DNA of 64,000 bases, taken from positions 8,465,001-8,529,000 of the forward strand of contig NZ_LT670818.1 in assembly GCF_900129505.1 (NCBI RefSeq), read 5' to 3'. This stretch comes from Bradyrhizobium erythrophlei. GTDB lineage: Bacteria > Pseudomonadota > Alphaproteobacteria > Rhizobiales > Xanthobacteraceae. The position numbers and the translations under genes were made by a program. The notes under the pieces are model-generated. The model saw only the letters and a list, made by a program, of their open reading frames with translations. It was not told the origin of the DNA and ran no database searches. Of this stretch, positions 55,548 through 63,827 are shown in pieces; the stretch's first letter is position 1, and every line of letters begins with the position of its first letter.

Positions 55548-57077
55548 TTAGCTGCGAACCAGCGACCCCAGCCAGCGCCTGCCGAACAACAGCAGGATCG
55601 ATCCGGCATAGACGATGGCGCCGACAACGATCAGCAGCAGGAGCGCGGCCTCGTCGCGGAAGGCGCTGAGCTGCGCCAGCTGCGCTGCAGCGAACCTTGC
55701 GGTCAGCCATAGCGCCCCACCCAGCACGACGCCGGAGCCCGCGAACTTCGCCAGCGACCGCGTCAGCGCGTGATCGAGATCGAGGTGGCCCGCGCGTGCC
55801 GCAAACCCGATCACCAGCAACAGATTGACCCAGGCGCCGGCCGCGGTCGCAAAGGCAAGACCGACCTGGGCCAGCGAGCCCACCAGCGCAATCTTCAGCG
55901 CGACATTGACGGCGACGCCGGTCAGCGCCGCCTTCACCGGCGTCGCGGTATCCTTGCGGGCGTAGAAGGTCGCAACCGCGCTGCGGATCAGCACGAATGG
56001 AATGAGGCCGATCGCGTAGGCCGCAAGCGTCGCGCCCGCGGCGGCGGCATCGGCCTTCGAGAACGCGCCGCGCGCGAACATCGCCCGCGTGATGACGTCG
56101 GGGACCGTCAGGAATGCGGCCACGAAGGGCACCGAGAACAACAGCGTAAAATCGAAGGCGCGCCGCTGCGACGCCATGGCGCCCGCGTGATCCTCCGCCG
56201 TCAATTGCCGCGACATTTCCGGCAGCAGCACCGTGCCGATCGCGATCCCGATCACGCCGATCGGCAGCTGGTTGAGGCGATCGGCATAATACAGCGCCGA
56301 CAGCGCGCCCGCCGGCAGGAAGGTCGCGATGATGGTGTCGGCGAACAGCGCGACCTGCGTCCCCATCGAGCCGACGGTCGCGGGTCCCAGCGCGCGAAAG
56401 AAGGCGCGGACGTCCTCGTCGAGCTTGAGCGGCGCAAACCGCGGCAGGCCGCCATGGCGCGCGAGATCTCCCGCCAGCAGGAAATATTGGAGGAAGCCCG
56501 ATATCAGCACGCCCCAAGCGGCGGCGTGGCCGGCGGTTGGGAAAAACGCCGCCAGCGCCAGCGTCATCATCATGGCGAGGTTCAGAAAGATCGACGCCGC
56601 CGCGGCGCTGGCGAAACGATGCATGACGTTGAGCATGCCGCCATAGAGCGTCACCAGCGTGATCAGCAACAGATAGGGAAAGGTGATGCGCGTCAGATCG
56701 ATCGCGAGCCGGCGCTGCTCGGCGTCGTCGGTGAAGCCGGGCGCGAGCAGGCTCATCGCCTGCGGCATGAACAGCCACGCGAGAGCCAGCAGAATCAGTT
56801 GCGACACGAACAAAAGCGTAAAGATGCGGTTGGCGAACAGCCCCGCCGCCTGCTCGCCGCGCTCGCCGTAGACATGGGCGTAGGCGGGCACGAAGGCCGC
56901 ATTGAACGCGCCCTCGGCGAAGATCGCGCGGAAATGATTGGGCAGGCGAAACGCCACGAAAAACGCGTCGGCCACGGGGCCGGCGCCGAGGATCGCCGCG
57001 AGCATGATGTCGCGCGCAAAGCCGGTCAGCCGCGAAAGGAGCGTATAACCGCCGACGGTGAAGATACGACCGAGCAT
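55548..57077 (-). CDS. murJ: Lipid II flippase MurJ
   Basis: The 509-residue protein has fourteen predicted TM helices and the MOP-superfamily MurJ features: VGGYTLLSRLTGFARDIMLA near residues 8-27, DAFFVAFRLPNHFRAIFAEG, FNAAFVPAYAHV near 58-69, and RSAVATFYARKDTATPVKAA in the second half. It flips undecaprenyl-linked murein precursors to the periplasm and is expected to be essential. It is 43 nt downstream of the DegT aminotransferase gene on the same strand, near sugar-nucleotide genes. Confidence 0.95.
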   Translation of the reverse strand: MLGRIFTVGGYTLLSRLTGFARDIMLAAILGAGPVADAFFVAFRLPNHFRAIFAEGAFNAAFVPAYAHVYGERGEQAAGLFANRIFTLLFVSQLILLALAWLFMPQAMSLLAPGFTDDAEQRRLAIDLTRITFPYLLLITLVTLYGGMLNVMHRFASAAAASIFLNLAMMMTLALAAFFPTAGHAAAWGVLISGFLQYFLLAGDLARHGGLPRFAPLKLDEDVRAFFRALGPATVGSMGTQVALFADTIIATFLPAGALSALYYADRLNQLPIGVIGIAIGTVLLPEMSRQLTAEDHAGAMASQRRAFDFTLLFSVPFVAAFLTVPDVITRAMFARGAFSKADAAAAGATLAAYAIGLIPFVLIRSAVATFYARKDTATPVKAALTGVAVNVALKIALVGSLAQVGLAFATAAGAWVNLLLVIGFAARAGHLDLDHALTRSLAKFAGSGVVLGGALWLTARFAAAQLAQLSAFRDEAALLLLIVVGAIVYAGSILLLFGRRWLGSLVRS

Positions 57078-57120
57078 TCGCCGCTTCTAGCGCATCAGGC
57101 GGCGCTTCAAAACGGCGAAA

Positions 57121-58272
57121 TCAGGTTGAAAGCGCGCCGCGCACAGCCTTGATGACGCGCGCCTGCGTCGGCTCGTCGAGATAGGCATGCATCGGCAGGC
57201 TGATGACGTCGTTCGACAGGCGTTCGCAAGCCGGAAGGCCGCCGTCCGCGACCGGGAAGTCCCGATAGGCGGTCTGCTGATGCATCGATTTCACATAATA
57301 GATCGCGGTGGGAATGCCCTGCGCCTTCAGCGCCGCCGCAAAGCCGTCGCGATCGCAGCCTTTTGGCAGACGAATGGTGTATTGCGCCCAAACCGAGGTG
57401 CAGCCGCTGGCGAGGCGCGGTACGCTCACGACATTGCCGAGGCCTTGCGCGTAGCGATCGGCGACCTTGTTGCGCGCGGCGATCTCGTCCTCGAAGATCT
57501 TCAGTTTCTCGATCAGGATCGCCGCCTGCATGGTGTCCAGCCGGCCGGTCAGGCCGAGCCGCACATTGTCGTATTTATCCGAACCCTGGCCGTGAACCCG
57601 GACGCTGCGCAGCTTCTCGGCGAGTTCGGCATCGTCGGTGAAAATCGCTCCGCCATCGCCGAAGCAGCCGAGCGGCTTGGCCGGAAAAAAGCTGGTCGCG
57701 GTGGCAAGGCCCAGGCTGCCGAGGCGGTGGCCCTTGTGGCTGGCGCCAAAACCCTGCGCGGCGTCATCAAGAACAAAGAGACCGGCTTCCGCCGCGATCG
57801 CGCCGATGGCGTCGTGGTCGGCGCTTTGCCCGAACAGGTCGACCGGAATCACCGCCACGGGCTTGAGGCCGAGCTTCTTCGCGGTGGCGATGCCGCGCTT
57901 CAGCGAAGCCGCGTCGATGTTGAAGGTCGCTTCGTCGACATCGACGAACACCGGCGTAGCCCCGGTCAGTGCCACCGCCTCGCCGGTCGCGCAGAAGGTA
58001 AAGGACGGACAAAACACCGCATCACCGCGGCCGACGCCCTTAGCCATCAGCACCATCAGCAGCGCGTCGGTGCCGCTGGCGCAGCTCACCACGTGTCTGG
58101 CGCCGCTGAAGGCCGCGAGTTCGGCCTCGAGTTGCGTCACTTCGGGACCGTTGATGAACTGGCAATGGCCGAGCACGCGGGCAACGGCCTCATCGATGGA
58201 TTTACCGAGCCGGCGGCGCTGCGCGGCAATGTCGATGAAGGGAACGGGATCGGGACGCAGGTGCTGGTTCAT
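57121..58272 (-). CDS. DegT/DnrJ/EryC1 family sugar aminotransferase
   Basis: The 383-residue PLP enzyme shows the family motifs: CASGTDALLMVL near residues 64-75, DDAAQGFGASHKGHRLGSLG near 169-188, and the PLP lysine in TATSFFPAKPLGCFGDGGA (K199). It is similar to the WbpE/WlbC type that forms 3-amino sugar nucleotides. The Gfo/Idh oxidoreductase 105 nt upstream would supply the 3-keto sugar, so the two form a plausible pathway pair. The ATG at 58272 is preferred over 58302. Confidence 0.9.
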   Translation of the reverse strand: MNQHLRPDPVPFIDIAAQRRRLGKSIDEAVARVLGHCQFINGPEVTQLEAELAAFSGARHVVSCASGTDALLMVLMAKGVGRGDAVFCPSFTFCATGEAVALTGATPVFVDVDEATFNIDAASLKRGIATAKKLGLKPVAVIPVDLFGQSADHDAIGAIAAEAGLFVLDDAAQGFGASHKGHRLGSLGLATATSFFPAKPLGCFGDGGAIFTDDAELAEKLRSVRVHGQGSDKYDNVRLGLTGRLDTMQAAILIEKLKIFEDEIAARNKVADRYAQGLGNVVSVPRLASGCTSVWAQYTIRLPKGCDRDGFAAALKAQGIPTAIYYVKSMHQQTAYRDFPVADGGLPACERLSNDVISLPMHAYLDEPTQARVIKAVRGALST

Positions 58273-58325
58273 GGGGCCTTGCAAGGATCGTGTGCGGGAC
58301 ATCGACGCGCGGTCACTTTTTGTTT

Positions 58326-58374
58326 GAGCATGGCCGGTTCGGAAAACCGGTTCGCACTTTTCCGGACCATGCTC
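58326..58374. repeat. Dispersed palindromic repeat, GAGCATGATC family, copy 3
   Basis: GAGCATGG (58326-58333) and CCATGCTC (58367-58374) enclose CCGGTTCGGAAAACCGGTTC, itself a foldback, and CACTTTTCCGGA. It lies between two genes of the same strand that look like a pathway pair and could form a hairpin in their shared transcript. Confidence 0.8.
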
Positions 58375-58377
58375 CAG

Positions 58378-59373
58378 CTAGCCAACGACGACTCGCCGCG
58401 GCCCCTTGCGGGCGGGAGAGATCGCGGCAGGCTTGGCCGGCGTTTCCAGGCAGCGGGTCGCGATTGCAAGGCTGGCGACGCCCTCGTCGCCGGTCACCGC
58501 CGGCACGCCGCCGGTGCGCACGGCATGCAGGAAGGCGATCAATTCGGCGCGCAGCGGCTCGTCATGGCCGACCGGCAGATGACGCATCGAATAGCTGCCG
58601 TCCGGCTTGAAGCCGAAGCATTCAGTGACCTGACGGGTGAGCAGATCGCCCATCACATATTTGCCGCGGGTGGCGACAGTGACGTTGCGCGCCTTGAACG
58701 GCGTCAGCCAGTTGGTGTTGATATGGGCAAGCACGCCGGAGGCGGTGCGGAACTGCAGGAGCGCAATGTCCTCGCGCTCGGCGACGGCGCTGGAGAGCTG
58801 CGGCTGCACCTCCACGATGTCGGACTCGGTAAACCAGCGGATCAGGTCGATGTCGTGCACGGCGAGGTCGATGACCACGCCGACATTCGACATGCGCGGC
58901 GGAAACGGCCCGACGCGCGTGATCGCGATCGAAAGAATGTCTTCGCCCGAGATCGCCTGCTTGATGGCCTGCACGGCCGGATTGAAGCGCTCGACATGGC
59001 CCACCATCAAGGTGACGCCGGCGCGGTGGGCGGCGGCGACAATGTCGCGCCCTTCCTCCACCGTGGTGGCGATCGGCTTCTCGACCAGGATGTGAACGCC
59101 TCGGGCGATGCAGGCGAGCGCGATCTCGTGATGGAGATGCGTCGGCGCGGCGATGGTCAAGGCATCGATGCCCTCCGCGATCAACTCGTCGAGGGTGGCG
59201 AAGGTGCGGCAGCCCGCCAGCTCCGTCGCCCGTGTCCGGTGCGCCGGCAGGGGATCGACGACTCCGACCAGAGCGATATCGGGCAGACCGGCCAGCACCC
59301 GGGCATGGTTGCTGCCCATCACGCCGGCGCCGATCACGCCCACGCGGAGCGTGCGCTTCGCCTCGCCTTTCAT
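58378..59373 (-). CDS. Gfo/Idh/MocA oxidoreductase, sugar-nucleotide 3-dehydrogenase type
   Basis: The 331-residue protein has the NAD loop RVGVIGAGVMGSNHARVLAG near residue 9 and EKPIATTVEEG near 98-108. The family's central block VVIDLAVHDIDLIRWFTESD carries the catalytic His/Asp pair. It resembles WlbA/WbpB, which oxidise UDP-GlcNAc(A) at C3 before transamination. The start at 59373 has GGAGG 6 nt upstream. Together with the DegT gene it could make a 3-amino sugar for a surface polysaccharide; the substrate is inferred. Confidence 0.88.
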   Translation of the reverse strand: MKGEAKRTLRVGVIGAGVMGSNHARVLAGLPDIALVGVVDPLPAHRTRATELAGCRTFATLDELIAEGIDALTIAAPTHLHHEIALACIARGVHILVEKPIATTVEEGRDIVAAAHRAGVTLMVGHVERFNPAVQAIKQAISGEDILSIAITRVGPFPPRMSNVGVVIDLAVHDIDLIRWFTESDIVEVQPQLSSAVAEREDIALLQFRTASGVLAHINTNWLTPFKARNVTVATRGKYVMGDLLTRQVTECFGFKPDGSYSMRHLPVGHDEPLRAELIAFLHAVRTGGVPAVTGDEGVASLAIATRCLETPAKPAAISPARKGPRRVVVG

Positions 59374-59849
59374 ATCCGCCTCCGGCGCCCTGGAACCCAT
59401 ATCAACCACCCCGATCATCTTGCGTGCGAGCACCCCGCAGATCCCCTAACACGCGGCCTCAGATGTGGCCATTAATTGGGGCCGTGGATCCAAACACGTT
59501 TTGATTCAAAGAATTACACCGCAAACCTACCGTAGTTGGTTTGATCCGCCCGCTCATTTATTGGGTTCGTTCTGCCAAATCCGCCGATATGCGACCGTGA
59601 CGGTGGGTTTGTTCTGCCGAAGGGTATCTCAGCAGCGGCGGCCGGTGCGGCTTCTCGGTCCATCTCCCAGCCGTACACCGGCGATTGCATCTGCCAATTC
59701 CCCCAGCGCCCGCTCTCGCAAGGACAGAGTTCTACGTTCATAGCGGGCTAATTTGTCCAGATGCGTCGCTAGATCAGTGATTGTAAGCGGCGGCGCCGTC
59801 AGAGGCTGCAGCTCTCTGATAAAGCCCGATGCAATTTTTGCAAGCCCGG
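59374..59849. other. Intergenic stretch before the IS remnant, no supported gene
   Basis: Apart from ~60 bp directly upstream of the Gfo/Idh gene, this region holds only short unsupported frames. A degenerate direct repeat is visible (TTATTGGGTTCGTTCTGCCAA near 59559 and GGTGGGTTTGTTCTGCCGAA near 59602). It lies between the operon end and the decayed transposase and probably consists of gene debris. Confidence 0.5.
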
Positions 59850-60520
59850 TTAATTCCGCGGACGGTGGTGGGCGACTCCGTCAGCGTTGGTGAACTGCCG
59901 AGGCGAGCCTTTGGCGTAGCGTAGCGCCAGATCCCGGCGCGGACGGAGGGTGAAGGTGAACTCGGATGGTGTCTTCTATCCGAGCTGAGAATGCAGCGTG
60001 AGCCGTTATAGTCGGCCCGCCAGCATCCGAGAGCAGCGCGAGCATGTGCCAGCGAGGTGAACAGCGTTTCGTTCAACAATTCGTCGCGTAGCGGCCGTTA
60101 AAGCTCCCGATGAAAGCGTTCTGCATGGGTTTGCCCGGCGCGATGTAATGCCATTCGACGCCGGCTTGGTCCGCCCATGTCAGGATGGCGTCACCGGTAA
60201 GCTCGCTGCCATTGTCGCTGACGATCATCTTCGGCTTGCCGCGCTCGACCATCAGCCGGTCCAGTTCCCGCGCCACGCGGGGGCGCCGGAGAGCGAGGTG
60301 TCGGCCACCAGCGCCAGGCTTTCTCGGGTGCAGTCATCGACGATGGACAGGATGCGGAAGCGGCGGCAGTCAGTGAGCTGATCCGACACGAAATCGACCG
60401 ACCACCGGTCGTTGGGAGCCGTCGGAACCAGCATCGGCGCCCTGGTTCCGATGGCCCGCTTGCGGCCGCCACGGCGGCGTACCGCGAGCTTTTCCTCCCG
60501 ATAGAGCACGAACACTTCGT
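59850..60520 (-). pseudogene. Decayed IS3-family transposase (OrfB) remnant
   Basis: Reading leftward, a first frame (about 60520-60280) gives VLYREEKLAVRRRGG, APNDRWSVDFVSDQLTD and SIVDDCTRESLALVADTSLS, the start of an rve integrase core. An extra CC near 60278 shifts frame to ARELDRLMVERGKPKMIVSD with NGSELTGDA and EWHYIAPGKPMQNAFIGSFN. A one-base deletion near 60099 leads to LRDELLNETLFTSLAHARAA, and a further lesion plus an in-frame TAG near 59985 precede SEFTFTLRPRRDLALRYAKG and the final stop at 59850. The DDE aspartates are present but in broken frames, and the OrfA and N-terminal part of OrfB are missing. No terminal inverted repeats were found. Confidence 0.85.
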
Positions 60521-61036
60521 GTGGTTGGCCTCCTTGGCGTCCTCCGGCATCAGCCCCTTGAGTTCGCTCTTGGCTCGCTCGTGGTCGGCGCGTGCCTGCC
60601 GTCTCTCGCAAAACAGGGCTGCAAACTCGGCCCAGGAGTTCGAGGCATTCATGTCCACTACTCGGACCGCCGCGATCCGGGGCTTCGGAGGTTCGCAATC
60701 GAACAACGCAGGCGTTTCACCGGTCTTGGCGGCCATCCAGAAGGCTTTTTCAACGGCGATAAGGATTGTCTGGTAAATCGGGTCGGTTTCGACCGTCCGC
60801 TCGATCCACTTGCCACCGCCGTTGATGATGAAGAGCACCGATTTCCTGGTGCCGGCGACCAGCATGTTGTGCTGGAGCTGGGCCATGTGCTTCTTGACGG
60901 CCCCCTCTTCCGAGAAGGACCACGGCAGCATGACTTTGGCTCCGAACACTGCGCTGATTTCCCTGACCAGCCCATCCAGGGTTGCGGCCATCCAGGGGAT
61001 GGTCCGGTGGATCGCATGGCGTTGGACATCGGCGAC
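60521..61036 (-). pseudogene. Phage YqaJ-type exonuclease fragment, fused to the IS remnant
   Basis: An open frame entering after a stop at 61037-61039 reads HAIHRTIPWMAATLDGLVRE, MLPWSFSEEGAVKKHMAQLQ and HNMLVAGTRKSVLFI, then a domain with WIERTVETDPIYQTILIAVE. This is the pattern of the YqaJ viral recombinase/exonuclease family. The N-terminal third, with the first catalytic acidic residues, is missing. At about 60520 it runs directly into the IS3 transposase sequence in a different frame, so the right-hand end of the protein is also replaced. It is a prophage remnant and not expected to be active. The 61037-61220 stretch shows no gene. Confidence 0.7.
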
Positions 61037-61220
61037 TCAGTGGCCTAAATCATCAAAACACGCTACGAGGCTGTCGATCAGAAAATCGTCGGCAGCTGTG
61101 TCATTCTTCCGAACGTGAAAGATCTTCGAAGACTTTGACCCTGAGCAGGTTCCTGCTGCGGTTTCATCGAGGCGACGCAAATCAACCAGATAGTTGGAGC
61201 GGCTTGACGAGTTTCGCACC

Positions 61221-62633
61221 TCAGGAACGCTTGTAATCGTCCTCGATCCGGATGATATCGTCCTCGCCGAGATAGCTGCCGGTCTGGACCTCGATCAGTT
61301 CCAGCGGGATCTTGCCGGGGTTTTCCAGCCTGTGCACTGAGCCGATCGGGATATAGATCGACTCGTTCTCGTGCACGGTCTTGACCAGCTCGTTAACGGT
61401 CACGCGCGCGGCGCCCCGCACCACGATCCAGTGCTCGGAGCGGTGGTGATGCTTCTGCAGGGATAGCCGCCCGCCGGACTTGACAATAATGCGCTTGACC
61501 TGGTGCCGATCGCCATTATCGACCGATTGATAGGATCCCCAGGGGCGGTGGACCTTGATATGTTCCTCAGTCACCTGCGGCGCCACGGTCTTCAGCTTGG
61601 CGACCAGTCGCTTCAGGCCGTTGGCGTCCTTCTGGCGTGATACCAGCACGGCGTCCTGGGTCGCCACCACCACCAGATCGTCGACGCCCTCCAGCGCGAC
61701 CAGCGCCCTGTCGGTCGCAACATTGCAGTTGCGGGAGTCCTCGAATACGGCCGCACCTTGCGCCGCATTGCCTTCGCTGTCCTTGTCCGACAGTTCCCAT
61801 ACCGCGCGCCAGGAGCCGACGTCGGACCAGCCGCACCTGACCGGCACCACGGCGGCGTGCGTGGTCTTTTCCATCACCGCATAGTCGATGGAGATCGCCT
61901 TCGCCGAACCGAAGGCGGCCTCGTCCAGCGTGACGAAGCCGAGATCGCGCCCGGCCTTGACGACGGCATCGGTGACGGCCGCAACGCTTGCGGCATCGAC
62001 ATTGCGATATTCATCCAGCAGCACCGAGGCGCGGAACATGAAGTTGCCGCTGTTCCAGAGATAGCCGGACTTGATGTATTCCGCCGCCGTCACCGGATCC
62101 GGCTTCTCGACGAATTCCGCGACGCTCCGGACCTCGCCCGAAATGACCTCGCCCGGGCTGATATAGCCGTATTCGGTGGCAGCTCGCTCCGGCTCGACGC
62201 CGAAGGTCACGATCCGGCCGTCCTGCGCCGCCACCAGCCCCTGGCGGCAGGCGGCGACGAAAGCGGGCGTATCGCCCACGACGTGATCGGCGGCGAGCGC
62301 CAGCACCACGGCATCCACGTCGCGCGTTTGTGCGAAGGCTGCACCGGCTGCAACGGCCGGACCAGAATCCCGCCGCATCGGTTCCAGCAGCACATCCGCC
62401 TCTAGCCCGATCTCGGCGAGCTGCTCCAACACCATGAAGCGATAGGCCTTGTTGGTGATCACGATCGGGCGCTCGAACAGCCCCGCATCGGACACCCGCA
62501 GCAGGGTATTCTGGAACGTCGAACGTACCCCGAACAAGGGCAGAAATTGCTTGGGATGAACTTCGCGCGACGCCGGCCACAGCCGGGTGCCGGCGCCGCC
62601 GCACATGACCAGTGGAATGATTTTTCCGTCCAT
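61221..62633 (-). CDS. Mannose-1-phosphate guanylyltransferase / mannose-6-phosphate isomerase (bifunctional)
   Basis: The 470-residue enzyme has the nucleotidyltransferase N-terminus IIPLVMCGGAGTRLWPASRE, the FVEKPDPVTAAEYI motif near residue 170, and NSGNFMFRASVLLDEYRN. Its C-terminal cupin isomerase domain carries RPWGSYQSVDNGDRHQVKRI and the metal-site QKHHHRSEHWIVVRGAARVT. It makes GDP-mannose from fructose-6-P for exopolysaccharide or LPS. The ATG at 62633 is used because earlier in-frame ATGs add an Arg/Ser-rich leader overlapping the next gene. It starts 7 nt after the epimerase gene stop. Confidence 0.93.
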   Translation of the reverse strand: MDGKIIPLVMCGGAGTRLWPASREVHPKQFLPLFGVRSTFQNTLLRVSDAGLFERPIVITNKAYRFMVLEQLAEIGLEADVLLEPMRRDSGPAVAAGAAFAQTRDVDAVVLALAADHVVGDTPAFVAACRQGLVAAQDGRIVTFGVEPERAATEYGYISPGEVISGEVRSVAEFVEKPDPVTAAEYIKSGYLWNSGNFMFRASVLLDEYRNVDAASVAAVTDAVVKAGRDLGFVTLDEAAFGSAKAISIDYAVMEKTTHAAVVPVRCGWSDVGSWRAVWELSDKDSEGNAAQGAAVFEDSRNCNVATDRALVALEGVDDLVVVATQDAVLVSRQKDANGLKRLVAKLKTVAPQVTEEHIKVHRPWGSYQSVDNGDRHQVKRIIVKSGGRLSLQKHHHRSEHWIVVRGAARVTVNELVKTVHENESIYIPIGSVHRLENPGKIPLELIEVQTGSYLGEDDIIRIEDDYKRS

Positions 62634-62640
62634 CTGCGCC

Positions 62641-63630
62641 TCAAACCTTGTAGTAGTCGCGATACCACGCGACGAAATCGCGAATGCCGTTCTCGATCGA
62701 CGTCTGCGGCTTGAAGCCGACATCGCGCATCAGATCGCCCACATCGGCGAAGGTTTCCATAACGTCGCCGGGCTGCATCGGCAGCATTTCCTTGACCGCC
62801 GCGCGGCCCAACTCCTGCTCCAGAAGCTCTACCACATGCATGAGCTGTTCGGGGCGGTGATTGCCGACATTGTAAATCCGCGCCGGAGCAATCCCGGCCT
62901 CGCCGTCGCCCCGGGGAACGTGATCGATCAGGCGCTGTATAACACGGGTGACGTCATCGATATGGGTAAAGTCGCGGCGCATTTTGCCATGGTTAAAGAG
63001 CCGAATCGGCTTGGCTTCGACGATCGACCTGGCAAACAGGAAGATGGCCATGTCCGGACGGCCCCACGGTCCATATACAGTAAAGAATCTCAACCCGGTG
63101 GTCGGCAGGCGGTAAAGATGGCTGTAGGAATGCGCCATCAGCTCGTTGGCCTTTTTGGTCGCGGCATAGAGACTGATGGGACGATCGGTCACGTCCTTGA
63201 CCGAAAACGGAAGTTTTGTGTTAGCGCCGTAGACCGATGAGGATGACGCATAAACCAGATGCCGGCAGTCATGCCGCCGGCATCCCTCGAGAACATTGAG
63301 AAAGCCCTCGATATTGGCATCGGCATAGGCATGCGGATGATCGATCGAATAGCGCACGCCAGCCTGGGCTGCCAAATGGACGACCGTCGGAAACCGGTGC
63401 TTCGCAAACAGCTCGCCGATCGACCGACGGTCCGCCAGATCCATCTTCACGAAACCGAACTGCGGATGCTCGAGCAGCACATCCAGCCGCGCCCCTTTCA
63501 GGGCGGGGTCATAGTAATTGTTTAGATTGTCCAGACCGAGAACATGGCGGCCTTCGGCCAGCAGCCGGCGCGCGACGTGAAAGCCGATAAATCCCGCCGC
63601 ACCCGTGATCAAAATTGTCTGATCCGACAT
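62641..63630 (-). CDS. UDP-glucuronate-4-epimerase-like extended SDR
   Basis: The 329-residue SDR has the NAD loop ILITGAAGFIGFHVARRLLA near residue 5, SSVYGANTKLPF, and the catalytic YAATKKANELMAHSYSHLYR (Tyr-x3-Lys). It also carries RFFTVYGPWGRPDMAIFLFA, the usual motif of UDP-glucuronate epimerases (LspL/CapI type), and a GDVMETFADV segment near the end. It converts UDP-GlcA to UDP-GalA for polysaccharide or lipid A. The start at 63630 is supported by AGGAGATGCA. It is operonic with the GDP-mannose gene (7 nt apart) and divergent from the LPG-flippase-like gene. Confidence 0.9.
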   Translation of the reverse strand: MSDQTILITGAAGFIGFHVARRLLAEGRHVLGLDNLNNYYDPALKGARLDVLLEHPQFGFVKMDLADRRSIGELFAKHRFPTVVHLAAQAGVRYSIDHPHAYADANIEGFLNVLEGCRRHDCRHLVYASSSSVYGANTKLPFSVKDVTDRPISLYAATKKANELMAHSYSHLYRLPTTGLRFFTVYGPWGRPDMAIFLFARSIVEAKPIRLFNHGKMRRDFTHIDDVTRVIQRLIDHVPRGDGEAGIAPARIYNVGNHRPEQLMHVVELLEQELGRAAVKEMLPMQPGDVMETFADVGDLMRDVGFKPQTSIENGIRDFVAWYRDYYKV

Positions 63631-63702
63631 TGCATCTCCTGGCATCGGTTCGGCTCCGCCGCCCCGGTCGGGAGCCTGTTTACCCGTCGTATCGAGGGTG
63701 TC

Positions 63703-63728
63703 GCAATACCCAGTTGCGCAACTATTGC
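63703..63728. promoter_or_regulatory. Dyad in the divergent region of two surface-polysaccharide genes
   Basis: A perfect 10-bp palindrome GTTGCGCAAC (63713-63722) is flanked by GCAATA on the left (63703-63708) and its complement TATTGC on the right (63723-63728), at unequal distance. It lies within the 197-bp region between the divergent genes at 63630 and 63828. It is a candidate operator; no regulator is indicated. Confidence 0.35.
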
Positions 63729-63827
63729 CAGATCGGCTTTAAAACCATACCAAGGCGGCGAAGTCAGGCGCCCGACATCGGTTGGGCAGTTTTTGACCAT
63801 CCTGAAACCTGAAAAAGCGCGGGCGAG

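Noticed and set aside
59514..59741. 75-residue minus-strand frame with repeated FGRTNP motif
   Set aside because: Derived from a degenerate DNA repeat near the IS scar; no support for translation.
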